64,000 bases of DNA, taken from Oscillospiraceae bacterium. Its GTDB lineage: Bacteria > Bacillota > Clostridia > Oscillospirales > QAMX01. The DNA is taken from positions 1 to 64,000 of the forward strand of contig SVMB01000009.1 of the NCBI GenBank assembly GCA_015067675.1, read 5' to 3'. Both the position numbers and the translations under genes were made by a program. The notes below the pieces were generated by a model. The model saw nothing but the letters and a program-made list of their open reading frames with translations, was not told the origin of the DNA and ran no database searches. Shown piece after piece: positions 51,107 to 62,717 of the stretch. Every line of letters begins with the position of its first letter. Within the stretch, counting starts at the first letter, position 1.

Positions 51107-51346
51107 TTATTCCAGATAATCCCCCACGGGGTAACTGTTGTACTGCTTGCGGATTTTGATGCGGATGGAACCGTCAGGCAGGGTTTCTTCGCCGACGATG
51201 GTATGGCGGGTGCGGGAGCGCTGAAGCTGGGCTTTGTACTGCTCATACTCGGTCTGTACCAGACGCTGGGCAAGATCGCGCTCGGTATCTTCCTTGAGCT
51301 GGAAATGTACAGTCTGCAGAAGGCAGGCAGCTTCAATTCGTTTCAT
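51107..51346 (-). CDS. Small conserved protein after carD (79 aa)
   Basis: The 79-residue protein begins MKRIEAACLLQTVHFQLKED and ends IRKQYNSYPVGDYLE. It has one long charged helix (about 18-45) followed by beta strands. No membrane helix or motif is seen. It lies 15 bp after carD in the same transcript, so a role near that regulator is possible. I recognise it only as a Clostridia-type conserved small protein of unknown function. Confidence 0.65.
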   Translation of the reverse strand: MKRIEAACLLQTVHFQLKEDTERDLAQRLVQTEYEQYKAQLQRSRTRHTIVGEETLPDGSIRIKIRKQYNSYPVGDYLE

Positions 51347-51361
51347 CTCAAATACCTCTTT

Positions 51362-51892
51362 CTAATTCTTCTCGCTGATGGTTTTTCGTTCCTCTTCCGG
51401 GAGCTGTTCCATGATAAAGGGCAGCACCTGCTCAGGGTTAATGCGCAGAACCAGCGCAAACTCATCGTAAAGCAGACGCTCGGCATCCTTGAGAAAGCGT
51501 TCATCGCATACGTGCAGACGTCGGTCGCGTTTGAGCTGCTCCTGACGATGACGGTAAAGCGCCTTGATCTGCCGGATTAAAGCGCGGCGATCCCCACAGG
51601 TCAGCAGCTCATGGTAGTGCGCTTTCCGCAGGTTTTCATCACTTTCCCAGACAGAATCCTCATCGCATACCTCACGAATCAGTTCACCGATTTCTTCCGG
51701 CGAAAGGATGCGGCGCATGCGCGCTGTCAGCTTTTCGTTGTCGGTGGGGACATACACGGTTGCACCGCCGGTGCTTAAAGGCTTGAGAATGTAGTAGACT
51801 CTGGCGGGGCCACCAAAGCTGCGTGAAGCCACCTCTTCAATCCGGCAGACGCCCTGCGCACCGTAGCATACCACATCATTTACCGCAAACAT
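51362..51892 (-). CDS. CarD family transcription regulator
   Basis: The 176-residue protein matches CarD/CdnL. The N-terminal CarD_CdnL_TRCF domain reads NDVVCYGAQGVCRIEEVASRSFGG, VYYILKPLSTGGATVYVPTD; the C-terminal half is helical (RRALIRQIKALYRHRQEQLKR, LKDAERLLYDEFALVLRI). It binds the RNA polymerase beta subunit and stabilises open promoter complexes. ATG 51892 has AAGGAGG 7 bases before it; ATG 51895 is next to it. The longer track start runs through promoter and leader. A hairpin in its leader may be regulatory. Confidence 0.9.
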   Translation of the reverse strand: MFAVNDVVCYGAQGVCRIEEVASRSFGGPARVYYILKPLSTGGATVYVPTDNEKLTARMRRILSPEEIGELIREVCDEDSVWESDENLRKAHYHELLTCGDRRALIRQIKALYRHRQEQLKRDRRLHVCDERFLKDAERLLYDEFALVLRINPEQVLPFIMEQLPEEERKTISEKN

Positions 51893-51916
51893 CATCCGAC
51901 CTCCTTCCGGCGTATC

Positions 51917-51950
51917 AAAAAGCAACGCGCAGTCACACGTTGACTGCGCG
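51917..51950 (-). promoter_or_regulatory. Terminator-like hairpin in the carD leader
   Basis: CGCGCAGTCA and TGACTGCGCG form a perfect 10-bp stem with a 5-base loop. On the minus strand TTGCTTTTTG follows. It lies between the predicted transcription start (near 51956) and the carD start, so it could be an attenuator or a 5' stabilising hairpin. Confidence 0.55.
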
Positions 51951-51962
51951 CCGACTGTATCA

Positions 51963-51968
51963 ATTATA
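51963..51968 (-). promoter_or_regulatory. Extended -10 promoter of carD
   Basis: Minus strand TGC followed by TATAAT (51968-51963). No good -35 box is seen, as allowed with an extended -10. Confidence 0.55.
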
Positions 51969-52089
51969 GCACTTTTTTGCCTCTTTCGCATGGGGTAAAA
52001 CGCCCAAACCGTATTGCGTAAAAATTGACCGTTTTTCGTTAATATAGCCTCTGACAATTCGTTTCCACAGGTAATCATGCGTTTATTGT

Positions 52090-52125
52090 AAAAAAACAGG
52101 ACAGAGACAATCACTGTCTCTGTCC
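52090..52125 (-). terminator. Terminator of gdhA
   Basis: GGACAGAGACA and TGTCTCTGTCC around a 5-base loop. On the minus strand a TTTTTTT run follows. Confidence 0.88.
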
Positions 52126-52141
52126 CATAAAGTTGTCTTTT

Positions 52142-53602
<1,461 letters not shown>

Positions 53603-53627
53603 TCATCGCAACTGGTTGACGACACTT

Positions 53628-53656
53628 AAAATACACCCTTTTTTTCGTTTTGTCAA
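53628..53656 (-). promoter_or_regulatory. Promoter of gdhA
   Basis: Minus strand TTGACA (53656-53651), 17-bp spacer, TATTTT (53633-53628). The predicted leader is about 130 bases long. Confidence 0.6.
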
Positions 53657-53832
53657 GAATTTCTTTGCACAAATTTTGATTCAATAGGAATAAAAGCATT
53701 TTCCACAGTCTTACACCGCATACGACTTTTCAATTGTATAATCTGCCATTTTTCATTTTGCATCATGGTATTCCATTTCCTGCATTTTCATCCTGTGCCG
53801 CTTTGTCTTTTCCGGATACAGTCTGTGCATTC

Positions 53833-53861
53833 TTTACATTTCTATTCAGATGGGATATAAT
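53833..53861 (+). promoter_or_regulatory. Promoter of the DUF2752 gene
   Basis: TTTACA (53833-53838), 17-bp spacer, TATAAT (53856-53861). Confidence 0.75.
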
Positions 53862-53895
53862 CAATGACAGATCATTTGTGAAAGGAGGCTTCGTC

Positions 53896-54228
53896 ATGCG
53901 CCTGTGGAATCTGCTGCGTGCCTTCGGCATTGCAGCCGTGCTTCTTGCCCTGCGGCTCATTCCCCTCTCCGCCACGGAAAGCGTTTCGCTGTGCATCATC
54001 TACCATCTCACCGGACGCCGCTGCCCCGGCTGCGGCATGACCAGAGCCTTTGCCAATCTCCTGCGCGGCAACTGGGAGCGTGCTCTGGACTACAATATAT
54101 TCTCCCCCGCAGTTTTTCTGCTGGTTCTTATCCTGCTGGCCGACGAGCTTCTCAGCCTGCTGTATTCACTGCGCGGTAAGTCACGGCTTACGTTGATTGA
54201 GAGACTTTTGGGATATCATAAGTCCTGA
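53896..54228 (+). CDS. DUF2752 membrane protein
   Basis: The 110-residue protein starts at ATG 53896 behind AAAGGAGG; the longer track ORF would contain the promoter. It has two or three membrane helices (AFGIAAVLLALRLIPLS; AVFLLVLILLADELLSLLY) and the DUF2752 signature RRCPGCGMTRAFANLLRGNWERAL. The CPGCGMTRA motif could bind metal or form a disulfide. The function of this family is not known. Confidence 0.85.
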   Translation: MRLWNLLRAFGIAAVLLALRLIPLSATESVSLCIIYHLTGRRCPGCGMTRAFANLLRGNWERALDYNIFSPAVFLLVLILLADELLSLLYSLRGKSRLTLIERLLGYHKS

Positions 54229-54246
54229 TTTTTGTACATTTTCCCA

Positions 54247-54275
54247 TTGACCGTGCAATAATTTTGGCGTATACT
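54247..54275 (+). promoter_or_regulatory. Promoter of corA
   Basis: TTGACC (54247-54252), 17-bp spacer, TATACT (54270-54275). Transcription should start near 54282, giving a leader of about 164 bases. Confidence 0.75.
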
Positions 54276-54281
54276 GATTCT

Positions 54282-54445
54282 GTTGGATACATTTATGCAT
54301 CCCCATTTCATGTTAAGGAAGTGAGTTCATGGACCCCGCCCCCGGACGAAGTAGGACCCGTACATACCGTTAGTCTGCAGGTACAGTATCCTCCATTACA
54401 GGGCACTGTGCTTTGCGGCTCATGCCCAAAAAGGAGGATATCCCT
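54282..54445 (+). promoter_or_regulatory. corA leader with anti-Shine-Dalgarno switch
   Basis: The leader holds TATCCTCC (54387-54394), an exact complement of GGAGGATA (54433-54440), which is the corA ribosome-binding site. Between them GGGCA (401-405) and TGCCC (423-427) make an inner stem, giving one long sequestering hairpin. GGATAC (54285-54290), at the 5' end of the RNA, is an exact complement of GTATCC (54386-54391) and could pair with the anti-Shine-Dalgarno instead. Two exclusive folds and a short ORF suggest translational control. The M-box consensus is not present. Confidence 0.6.
54329..54373 (+). CDS. Leader peptide MDPAPGRSRTRTYR, MgtL-like
   Basis: This 14-residue ORF has AAGGA 9 bases before its ATG and ends 13 bases before the anti-Shine-Dalgarno. 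It starts Met-Asp-Pro-Ala-Pro and then is rich in Arg. The Salmonella MgtL peptide [17 protein letters not shown], which controls the mgtA Mg2+ transporter, has the same style: acidic residue and prolines first, then arginines. In that system low Mg2+ destabilises ribosomes on the Pro/acidic start. The gene downstream here is a CorA-type Mg2+ transporter. The match is a reading by eye and not a proven homology. Confidence 0.5.
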   Translation: MDPAPGRSRTRTYR

Positions 54446-55390
54446 ATGATGAAGATTTACAAGACCTTCGACGGTCTTCTGCGCACACTCGATGTGCCCG
54501 AAAAGGACTGCTGGATCTCGCTGGTGAAGCCCACGCCTGAGGAACAGCAAAGCATCAGTGAGCGTTACAACATCGATTCCGCGGACCTGAGCGCCGCGCT
54601 GGACGATGACGAACGTTCCCGTATCGCCATCGAGGACGGCTATACGCTGATTCTCGTGGACGTCCCCACCGTCGAAGAACGCAGCGGCAAGGACTGGTAC
54701 GTCACCCTGCCGCTGGCCATCATCCTGCTGCCCGACGCGGTCATTACCGTCTGTCTGGAGGATACGCCGATCCTGAGCTTTTTTGATAACCGGCGCATCC
54801 GGAGTTTTCATACCTACATGAAAACCCGTTTCGTTCTGCAGATTCTCTACCGCAACGCCACTCTGTTCCTGCAGTATCTGCGCGCAATCCATAAAAAAAG
54901 CGAACAGCTTGAGCAGAAGCTGCAGGCATCCACCCAGAACCGGGAGCTTCTGGAGCTTCTGGAGCTGGAAAAGAGCCTTCTCTACTTCACCACCTCCCTC
55001 AAGGGAAACGATGCGGTGCTGGATAAGCTTCTCAAATCCAATTCCATCCCCAAGTACCCCGAGGACACCGATCTGCTGGAGGATGTCATCGTCGAAAACC
55101 GCCAGGCCATGGAGATGGCCGGCATCTACAGCGGCATTCTGCGCGGCATGGCCGACGCCTTTGCCTCCATCATCTCCAACAACCTCAACATCGTCATGAA
55201 GGTTCTGGCCATTGTGACCATCGTCCTCTCCATCCCCACGATGATCTTCTCCGCCTACGGCATGAACGTCAGCATGGGCAGTATGCCTTTTGCGGGGCAT
55301 CCGTTCGCGTTCCCGATTATTCTGGGTATCTCCATGGTGCTCGCCGGTGTTGTAGCGCTCTGCTTTGTCAAGCTGCGCACCTTCCGCTGA
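54446..55390 (+). CDS. corA: CorA family divalent cation transporter
   Basis: The 314-residue protein has a large cytosolic N-terminal domain (about 1-245, including a long helix MKTRFVLQILYRNATLFLQYLRAIHKKSEQLEQKL) and two C-terminal membrane helices. The first is IVMKVLAIVTIVLSIPTMIFSAYGMNVS with the essential GMN motif, the second is FPIILGISMVLAGVVALCFV. It forms a pentameric channel for Mg2+ (or Co2+/Ni2+). ATG 54446 follows AAGGAGG at 8 bases. The upstream leader suggests Mg2+-responsive expression. Confidence 0.93.
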   Translation: MMKIYKTFDGLLRTLDVPEKDCWISLVKPTPEEQQSISERYNIDSADLSAALDDDERSRIAIEDGYTLILVDVPTVEERSGKDWYVTLPLAIILLPDAVITVCLEDTPILSFFDNRRIRSFHTYMKTRFVLQILYRNATLFLQYLRAIHKKSEQLEQKLQASTQNRELLELLELEKSLLYFTTSLKGNDAVLDKLLKSNSIPKYPEDTDLLEDVIVENRQAMEMAGIYSGILRGMADAFASIISNNLNIVMKVLAIVTIVLSIPTMIFSAYGMNVSMGSMPFAGHPFAFPIILGISMVLAGVVALCFVKLRTFR

Positions 55391-55412
55391 CCATGAAAAC
55401 AGATTTACACAC

Positions 55413-55456
55413 AAAAAAGAGACTGCACGCCTTTCGGGGCATGCAGTCTCTTTTTT
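55413..55456. terminator. Bidirectional terminator between corA and the beta-galactosidase gene
   Basis: AAAAAAGAGACTGCA and TGCAGTCTCTTTTTT form a long stem around a GC-rich loop, with A/T tails in both directions. Confidence 0.93.
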
Positions 55457-55460
55457 GTTC

Positions 55461-58388
<2,928 letters not shown>

Positions 58389-59900
58389 TCAGTTGCGCTG
58401 CAGCTCCACGCCTTCCTCGGCAAGCAGCTCTCTGGCATGCGACCCGCGGTAATCCTCCGCCATGCCGTCGCCGACACCCCGCATGACCCGGAATCCGCCC
58501 TCGCCATGTGGCAGCACGTGCAGAAAACCGATGGGCTGCCCCGGCAGCACCTTGTTCATCTCCTCAGCGTCACGAATCATCGCAAACAGATGGGTCACCC
58601 AGAGTCCGTGCACCCCTTTGACCTTGAGGATACTCAAAAACTCCCGGCACAAAGCCTCACTCACCCGCTGCGACGCGCCTGTCAGCGGCTCGTTGAACAG
58701 AATGAGCGTTTTCTCATCCGCCGCAACGATCGCCTCCCGCAGGGCGTTGAGTTCCTGTCCCAGCCTGCCGCTGCGAAATCCCGTGCGCTCCTCCGTGGCA
58801 AACACGCAGAGCACCTGCGACACCGGCGTGAGTCTTGCCGACTCTGCCGGTATCGGCAGCCCCATCTGAAACAGCAGCTGCGCTGCACCCACCGCGCGCA
58901 GATAGGTCGTCTTGCCGCCGCGGTTGGCGCCCATGAGCAGCTGCAGCCCCGCGTCGTCGAAGCTCACATCCCCCGGGACGCAGTATTCCTTTCTCAGCCG
59001 CATCCGCGGATGGGATAGGCCCCGGATGTTCCCGCCTGATGCCGCAATCTCCGGGAACACACAGGCACATACCGCCTGCAGATCGCGGATATACGCCGCA
59101 GCTCCCACGAAGTATTCCACCCGGCGGCGCAGCGGCTCTGCTTGAATGAGAAAGGTTCGCGCCAGTGACTGCAGCTGCGACGCCGCAGACTTTGCCGATT
59201 CTTTCAGCATCCGCGGCAGCACTGACTGCGCACCCGCGAGAAGCTGCTTTTCTTCCTCGTCATCAATCGCCCGGTTTGCCCTGACCTGCACATTCTTGCG
59301 TACACGGATCAGGTCGTTTGGATCCAGCAAAAGATTCCTGGTCTTGACGCGGTATTGTCCCTGTGCACCGATGGGCAGCTTGATCGGCTTGGGAAATTTC
59401 TTTTCCCGCACCGAAGTCAGCCGATAGGTGCGCACGCCAAGCAGCGGATCCAGCTCAAAGCGATACGTCAGGCTTTCAGGGAGCTGTACGCCTTCGGCGT
59501 ATCGCCCCCAGCTCTCGGCAAAGTCCGCCGGGTACGATTGCAGCAGCGCCTGCATTGCTTCCCGCTCTGTTCTGAACTGTTCCTCACCATCCAATGCCGC
59601 AACGGTTTCATCCAGGCATTTTCGAAAGGAATCCAGCCCGTCCAGCGTTCTGAGTGTGCGCAGCGGATCGCCGCTGTCGATTTCTCCAAGGCTGCGCATG
59701 GCGTCAAGCTCCCCAAAACGCTCCGAGAGCTTTGCAAACACCTCACCCAATTCCGGCTTGCGCAGAAAAACCGTCAGTTCCCGCTGTCTGTGCCGTATCT
59801 CCTCCGGATTATCGGTCAGATATAGCCCCGGATCGGCAAAATAGGGCGCCAGCACATCGTTCAGCGCCAGATGTTCCCATATACGCTTGTCTGTCCGCAT
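58389..59900 (-). CDS. MutS-like ATPase (domain V only), second of a pair
   Basis: The 503-residue protein lacks the MutS mismatch-recognition domain. A helical core (about 1-320) leads to a MutS-type ATPase: Walker A LMGANRGGKTTYLRAVG (about 330-346), the GLPIPAESARLTPVSQVL segment and Walker B LILFNEPLTGAS (about 405-416), then WVTHLF. Walker B has Asn where MutS has Asp (DE to NE). It starts with ATG overlapping the previous gene's stop (TGATG), so the two are coupled and could form a heterodimer. The function is unknown; DNA repair in the classical sense is not supported. Confidence 0.8.
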   Translation of the reverse strand: MRTDKRIWEHLALNDVLAPYFADPGLYLTDNPEEIRHRQRELTVFLRKPELGEVFAKLSERFGELDAMRSLGEIDSGDPLRTLRTLDGLDSFRKCLDETVAALDGEEQFRTEREAMQALLQSYPADFAESWGRYAEGVQLPESLTYRFELDPLLGVRTYRLTSVREKKFPKPIKLPIGAQGQYRVKTRNLLLDPNDLIRVRKNVQVRANRAIDDEEEKQLLAGAQSVLPRMLKESAKSAASQLQSLARTFLIQAEPLRRRVEYFVGAAAYIRDLQAVCACVFPEIAASGGNIRGLSHPRMRLRKEYCVPGDVSFDDAGLQLLMGANRGGKTTYLRAVGAAQLLFQMGLPIPAESARLTPVSQVLCVFATEERTGFRSGRLGQELNALREAIVAADEKTLILFNEPLTGASQRVSEALCREFLSILKVKGVHGLWVTHLFAMIRDAEEMNKVLPGQPIGFLHVLPHGEGGFRVMRGVGDGMAEDYRGSHARELLAEEGVELQRN

Positions 59901-61426
59901 CAGGCTTTCCTCCCTTCCAGAAACGCCAGCACCTGCGCCGCCGCTTCATGTCCTCCCAGCAGCTGCGGCACCGTTACGCCGAATTCCTCGGCGATCTTCT
60001 GCGTCATACCAGCACCGTCCGGTGCACGTTTTTCCAGATACCGCCGGTCGTTTTCCTCATCATACCGCGCCACATAGCTCACAACCGGAATCTCAAGCAT
60101 CTCATACACGTCGTAGAGATGGGTCACCACCATGGCAAAGGTGCCGGTGCGGTAAAGCCTGTGCATCAGGTCGCGCAGCAGCTCCACGCCCTCCACGGGA
60201 TTGGTACCGGTGAAAGGCTCGTTGAAAAACGTCGTGACATACTGTCCCACGGCTGCGGCACGGTCGGTCTCGGCCAGCAGTTCCCGCAGGAATCGCGCAT
60301 CCATCTGGAAACGGGAGCTGCGCTCGCCGTCGGCCGCTGCATCCTCACCACCGGAGAACAGCGAAAACGCAGCAGATGCCGGGACAAAGGTGAAGGACTT
60401 TGCCGGAACGAGGAAGCCAAGCTGCGCCAGCACACAGCTCTGGGCAAAGGTTTTGAGGAAGCTTGTCTTGCCCGCATGGTTTGCGCCGGTGATGAGCACC
60501 GGCTCACGGGAGTCAAACCGGAATGTGTACGGCGACACGGGCTTCATCGCGGCGATTGCCAGATGGGGATAGTAAAGCGCCTCCGCCGCGAATACATCCG
60601 TTCCGATCTCCGGGCGGCAGACAGGACAGCCCCGGTCTGCGAAAGTCTTTGCCAGCCGCAATCCGCCCCGGATCAGCTCCAGCGACGAGAGTTCCCGCGC
60701 CCATGAAAGGATGTTTTCCACCGGAAGTGCGGTGAGAATCCGCTCCAGCTTCTTCCACTGCCCCGCCAGCTCCAGCTGCAGGATGCGGCGGATGAACACC
60801 TCAAAAAACTGCGCGTTGTTATCCCGTGCAAAGCGGATCTCCTGCATGATCTGCGTGCCTTCGGCATCCGCGGCAGCCTGCGCCGCCTGTTCGCCGTCCA
60901 GCAGCGGCAGGATCACCAGCGCCTCACCCGCCTGCGTGATGTTCACGCCGAAGTCCACGTGAGGAAGCTCACAGCCCGCACCGTCCAGCTCCTGTGCAAT
61001 CCCGCGTACGCGCGTCAGCGTCTCCGTCTGTGCATCCAGCAGCGAGCGCAGTTCATCCAGCGCCGCTTCCGGGTGACGGGCAAGCAGCTTCCCCATCGCA
61101 TCGCAGGCGCGGATGTATTCCCTGGCAATCACGCGCCCTGCAAAGGCTGCGCGGATACGCTCCTTCTTATGATCGCCCAGATAATGCCCCGCGTCGAGCA
61201 TCATTGCCGACGCTTCGGCACAGGTGTCCAGATCTGCCGCTGCCTCAGCGTCCGGATGCAGCGCCTCCAGTACCGCACTGCGGCGAAGAATCGTATCCCG
61301 GTCGCTTGTCCAATGCTCCCGGATCCACGAAAGCCTGTCCGCATCCTGCGGCACAAACGCTCCCGAAAATGCCGGGAACTCCATATCCTCCAATAAACGG
61401 CTGAATGTTCCGTAAGCGTCGCCCAT
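59900..61426 (-). CDS. MutS-like ATPase (domain V only), first of a pair
   Basis: The 508-residue protein is a divergent paralogue of its downstream neighbour. It has a helical N-terminal two-thirds, then Walker A LITGANHAGKTSFLKTFAQSCVLAQLGFLVPAKSF (about 325-360) and Walker B TTFFNEPFTGTNPVEGVELL (about 415-434), with switch His in MVVTHLYDVYE. As in the partner, Asn-Glu replaces Asp-Glu. No mismatch or nuclease (Smr) domain is seen. The pair is transcribed from a promoter at 61523-61496. A rigid clamp or ATP-gated role on DNA is possible, but unproven. Confidence 0.8.
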   Translation of the reverse strand: MGDAYGTFSRLLEDMEFPAFSGAFVPQDADRLSWIREHWTSDRDTILRRSAVLEALHPDAEAAADLDTCAEASAMMLDAGHYLGDHKKERIRAAFAGRVIAREYIRACDAMGKLLARHPEAALDELRSLLDAQTETLTRVRGIAQELDGAGCELPHVDFGVNITQAGEALVILPLLDGEQAAQAAADAEGTQIMQEIRFARDNNAQFFEVFIRRILQLELAGQWKKLERILTALPVENILSWARELSSLELIRGGLRLAKTFADRGCPVCRPEIGTDVFAAEALYYPHLAIAAMKPVSPYTFRFDSREPVLITGANHAGKTSFLKTFAQSCVLAQLGFLVPAKSFTFVPASAAFSLFSGGEDAAADGERSSRFQMDARFLRELLAETDRAAAVGQYVTTFFNEPFTGTNPVEGVELLRDLMHRLYRTGTFAMVVTHLYDVYEMLEIPVVSYVARYDEENDRRYLEKRAPDGAGMTQKIAEEFGVTVPQLLGGHEAAAQVLAFLEGRKA

Positions 61427-61495
61427 CTATTTCCCTCCTGCCTGCGAAAACTTTCACTATATATCAGACGTATGAACAGACCGTTTTGTTTTCTC

Positions 61496-61523
61496 ATTTT
61501 AACATATTTTTTCTCTCTTACAA
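61496..61523 (-). promoter_or_regulatory. Promoter of the MutS-like pair
   Basis: Minus strand TTGTAA (61523-61518), 16-bp spacer, TAAAAT (61501-61496). Confidence 0.6.
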
Positions 61524-61591
61524 GGCTTAAGCGTCGAATCGTCGCTGGGGATGTCTGAACTGTCGTTTTTGATGTCTGAATTGACAAAAGC

Positions 61592-61629
61592 AAAAACCCG
61601 GAGAGGAGCTGTGTGCTCCCCTCCGGGTT
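61592..61629 (-). terminator. Terminator of the amidohydrolase-M14 operon
   Basis: ACCCGGAG-A-GGAGC pairs with GCTCC-C-CTCCGGGT; on the minus strand a TTTTT run follows. Confidence 0.85.
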
Positions 61630-61642
61630 CGGGTGATCGTAT

Positions 61643-62686
61643 TTACTTCGCGCTGTGATCGCGCCGCCAGTCGTGGTTGAAGATACCCGCAAACAGGCAG
61701 TAGTGCAGCTGCAGGATATCCTCCGGCATGAACTGGTTTTTCTCTGCCATGCCCTGGTTGGACTCATAGGTCGAGACCACCGCGCCGCAGGCATGGAAGA
61801 TCGCGCTGGTCAGGTTGAAGGTCGGCGGCGGATAGCCCTCCACTCGGTCCTTGATCGGCGACACAAACGTGCTCAGGCCAAAGCCCTTTGCCAGCTCATC
61901 CACCTCGTTTGCCAGCGCAAACACTTCCTCGCGGATGTAGAGCGGCGCGTAGGACGGCTGCCCCAGATTGTTGGTGCAGTTGTCGCCGCCGTGCATGTTG
62001 ATCACGCAGTCCGGCGCCTCGTCGCTGACCAGCTTCATGAGGGCGACGGTCTCCTGCGCCATGGGTGCAAAGAAGTTGTCATGCATGAGATTGATGCCGT
62101 CGTCGTTGAAATAGGCACCGAGGAAGCTCACCTCATCCTTGATCGGATGGACCATCTTGCAGCCCGGCCAGCCGCAGAGCTCGCCGTTCTTCCACCGACC
62201 CTGACCGTAGTGACGCAGCGCCTCCATCGGCTCGTCAATCAAGGAGTCCAGCTCAAACCGGCAGCGTCCGTCGATGTTGAAGGTCGGTACGATGATCAGT
62301 CGGCAGTTGCTCTTTTCATAGCCTTCCGTCACCCACGGCACTTCTTTTCCCCGCAGATCGCGGCCTGTCTCGATGAGGGAGATCAGGTTCATCAGCGCCA
62401 TGATGCTCTCGGTCTCCTGACCGTGGGTCGCGCCGAAGAGCAGAAACGTGGGACGCTTGCCGGCACGGTCTGCATAGCATTCGGGTTTGTACGCACCGCA
62501 GGCAGAGCTCCAGTTGGCGCGGTTGTTGTAGTTTTCCTTTTCACCGTAGGTCACATACGGGATTTCACGGCCGCCGGCAGAGGTGCAAAGGGTGTGAACC
62601 TTTCCTTTTTTGATTCCTGCCAGCATTTTCGTGACATCTTCGGGCTTTGACAGCCAAAACGGATACTTTTCGATGGTATTGCGCAT
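61643..62686 (-). CDS. M14-family zinc carboxypeptidase-like protein
   Basis: The 347-residue protein has the M14 zinc site: FGATHGQETESIMALMNL (HxxE, about residues 88-91) and a later His in VINMHGGDN (about 225). VSTYESNQGM near residue 315 holds the likely catalytic Glu. NIDGRCRFEL fits the family's substrate loop. No signal peptide is seen, so it is an intracellular member acting on a small amide or peptide. It follows the amidohydrolase gene by 31 bp and has an AAAGGAG ribosome site. Confidence 0.85.
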   Translation of the reverse strand: MRNTIEKYPFWLSKPEDVTKMLAGIKKGKVHTLCTSAGGREIPYVTYGEKENYNNRANWSSACGAYKPECYADRAGKRPTFLLFGATHGQETESIMALMNLISLIETGRDLRGKEVPWVTEGYEKSNCRLIIVPTFNIDGRCRFELDSLIDEPMEALRHYGQGRWKNGELCGWPGCKMVHPIKDEVSFLGAYFNDDGINLMHDNFFAPMAQETVALMKLVSDEAPDCVINMHGGDNCTNNLGQPSYAPLYIREEVFALANEVDELAKGFGLSTFVSPIKDRVEGYPPPTFNLTSAIFHACGAVVSTYESNQGMAEKNQFMPEDILQLHYCLFAGIFNHDWRRDHSAK

Positions 62687-62717
62687 GACCTCATCTCCTT
62701 TTCAGTTCCACCACGAA

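Noticed and set aside
54282-54445. M-box (ykoK) Mg2+ riboswitch in front of corA
   Set aside because: The leader lacks the conserved M-box segments I know and is short; the peptide plus anti-Shine-Dalgarno layout fits better.
61545-61585. Direct repeat GATGTCTGAA around 61548 and 61571
   Set aside because: Only two imperfect copies, too short and too few to call a CRISPR or other functional repeat.
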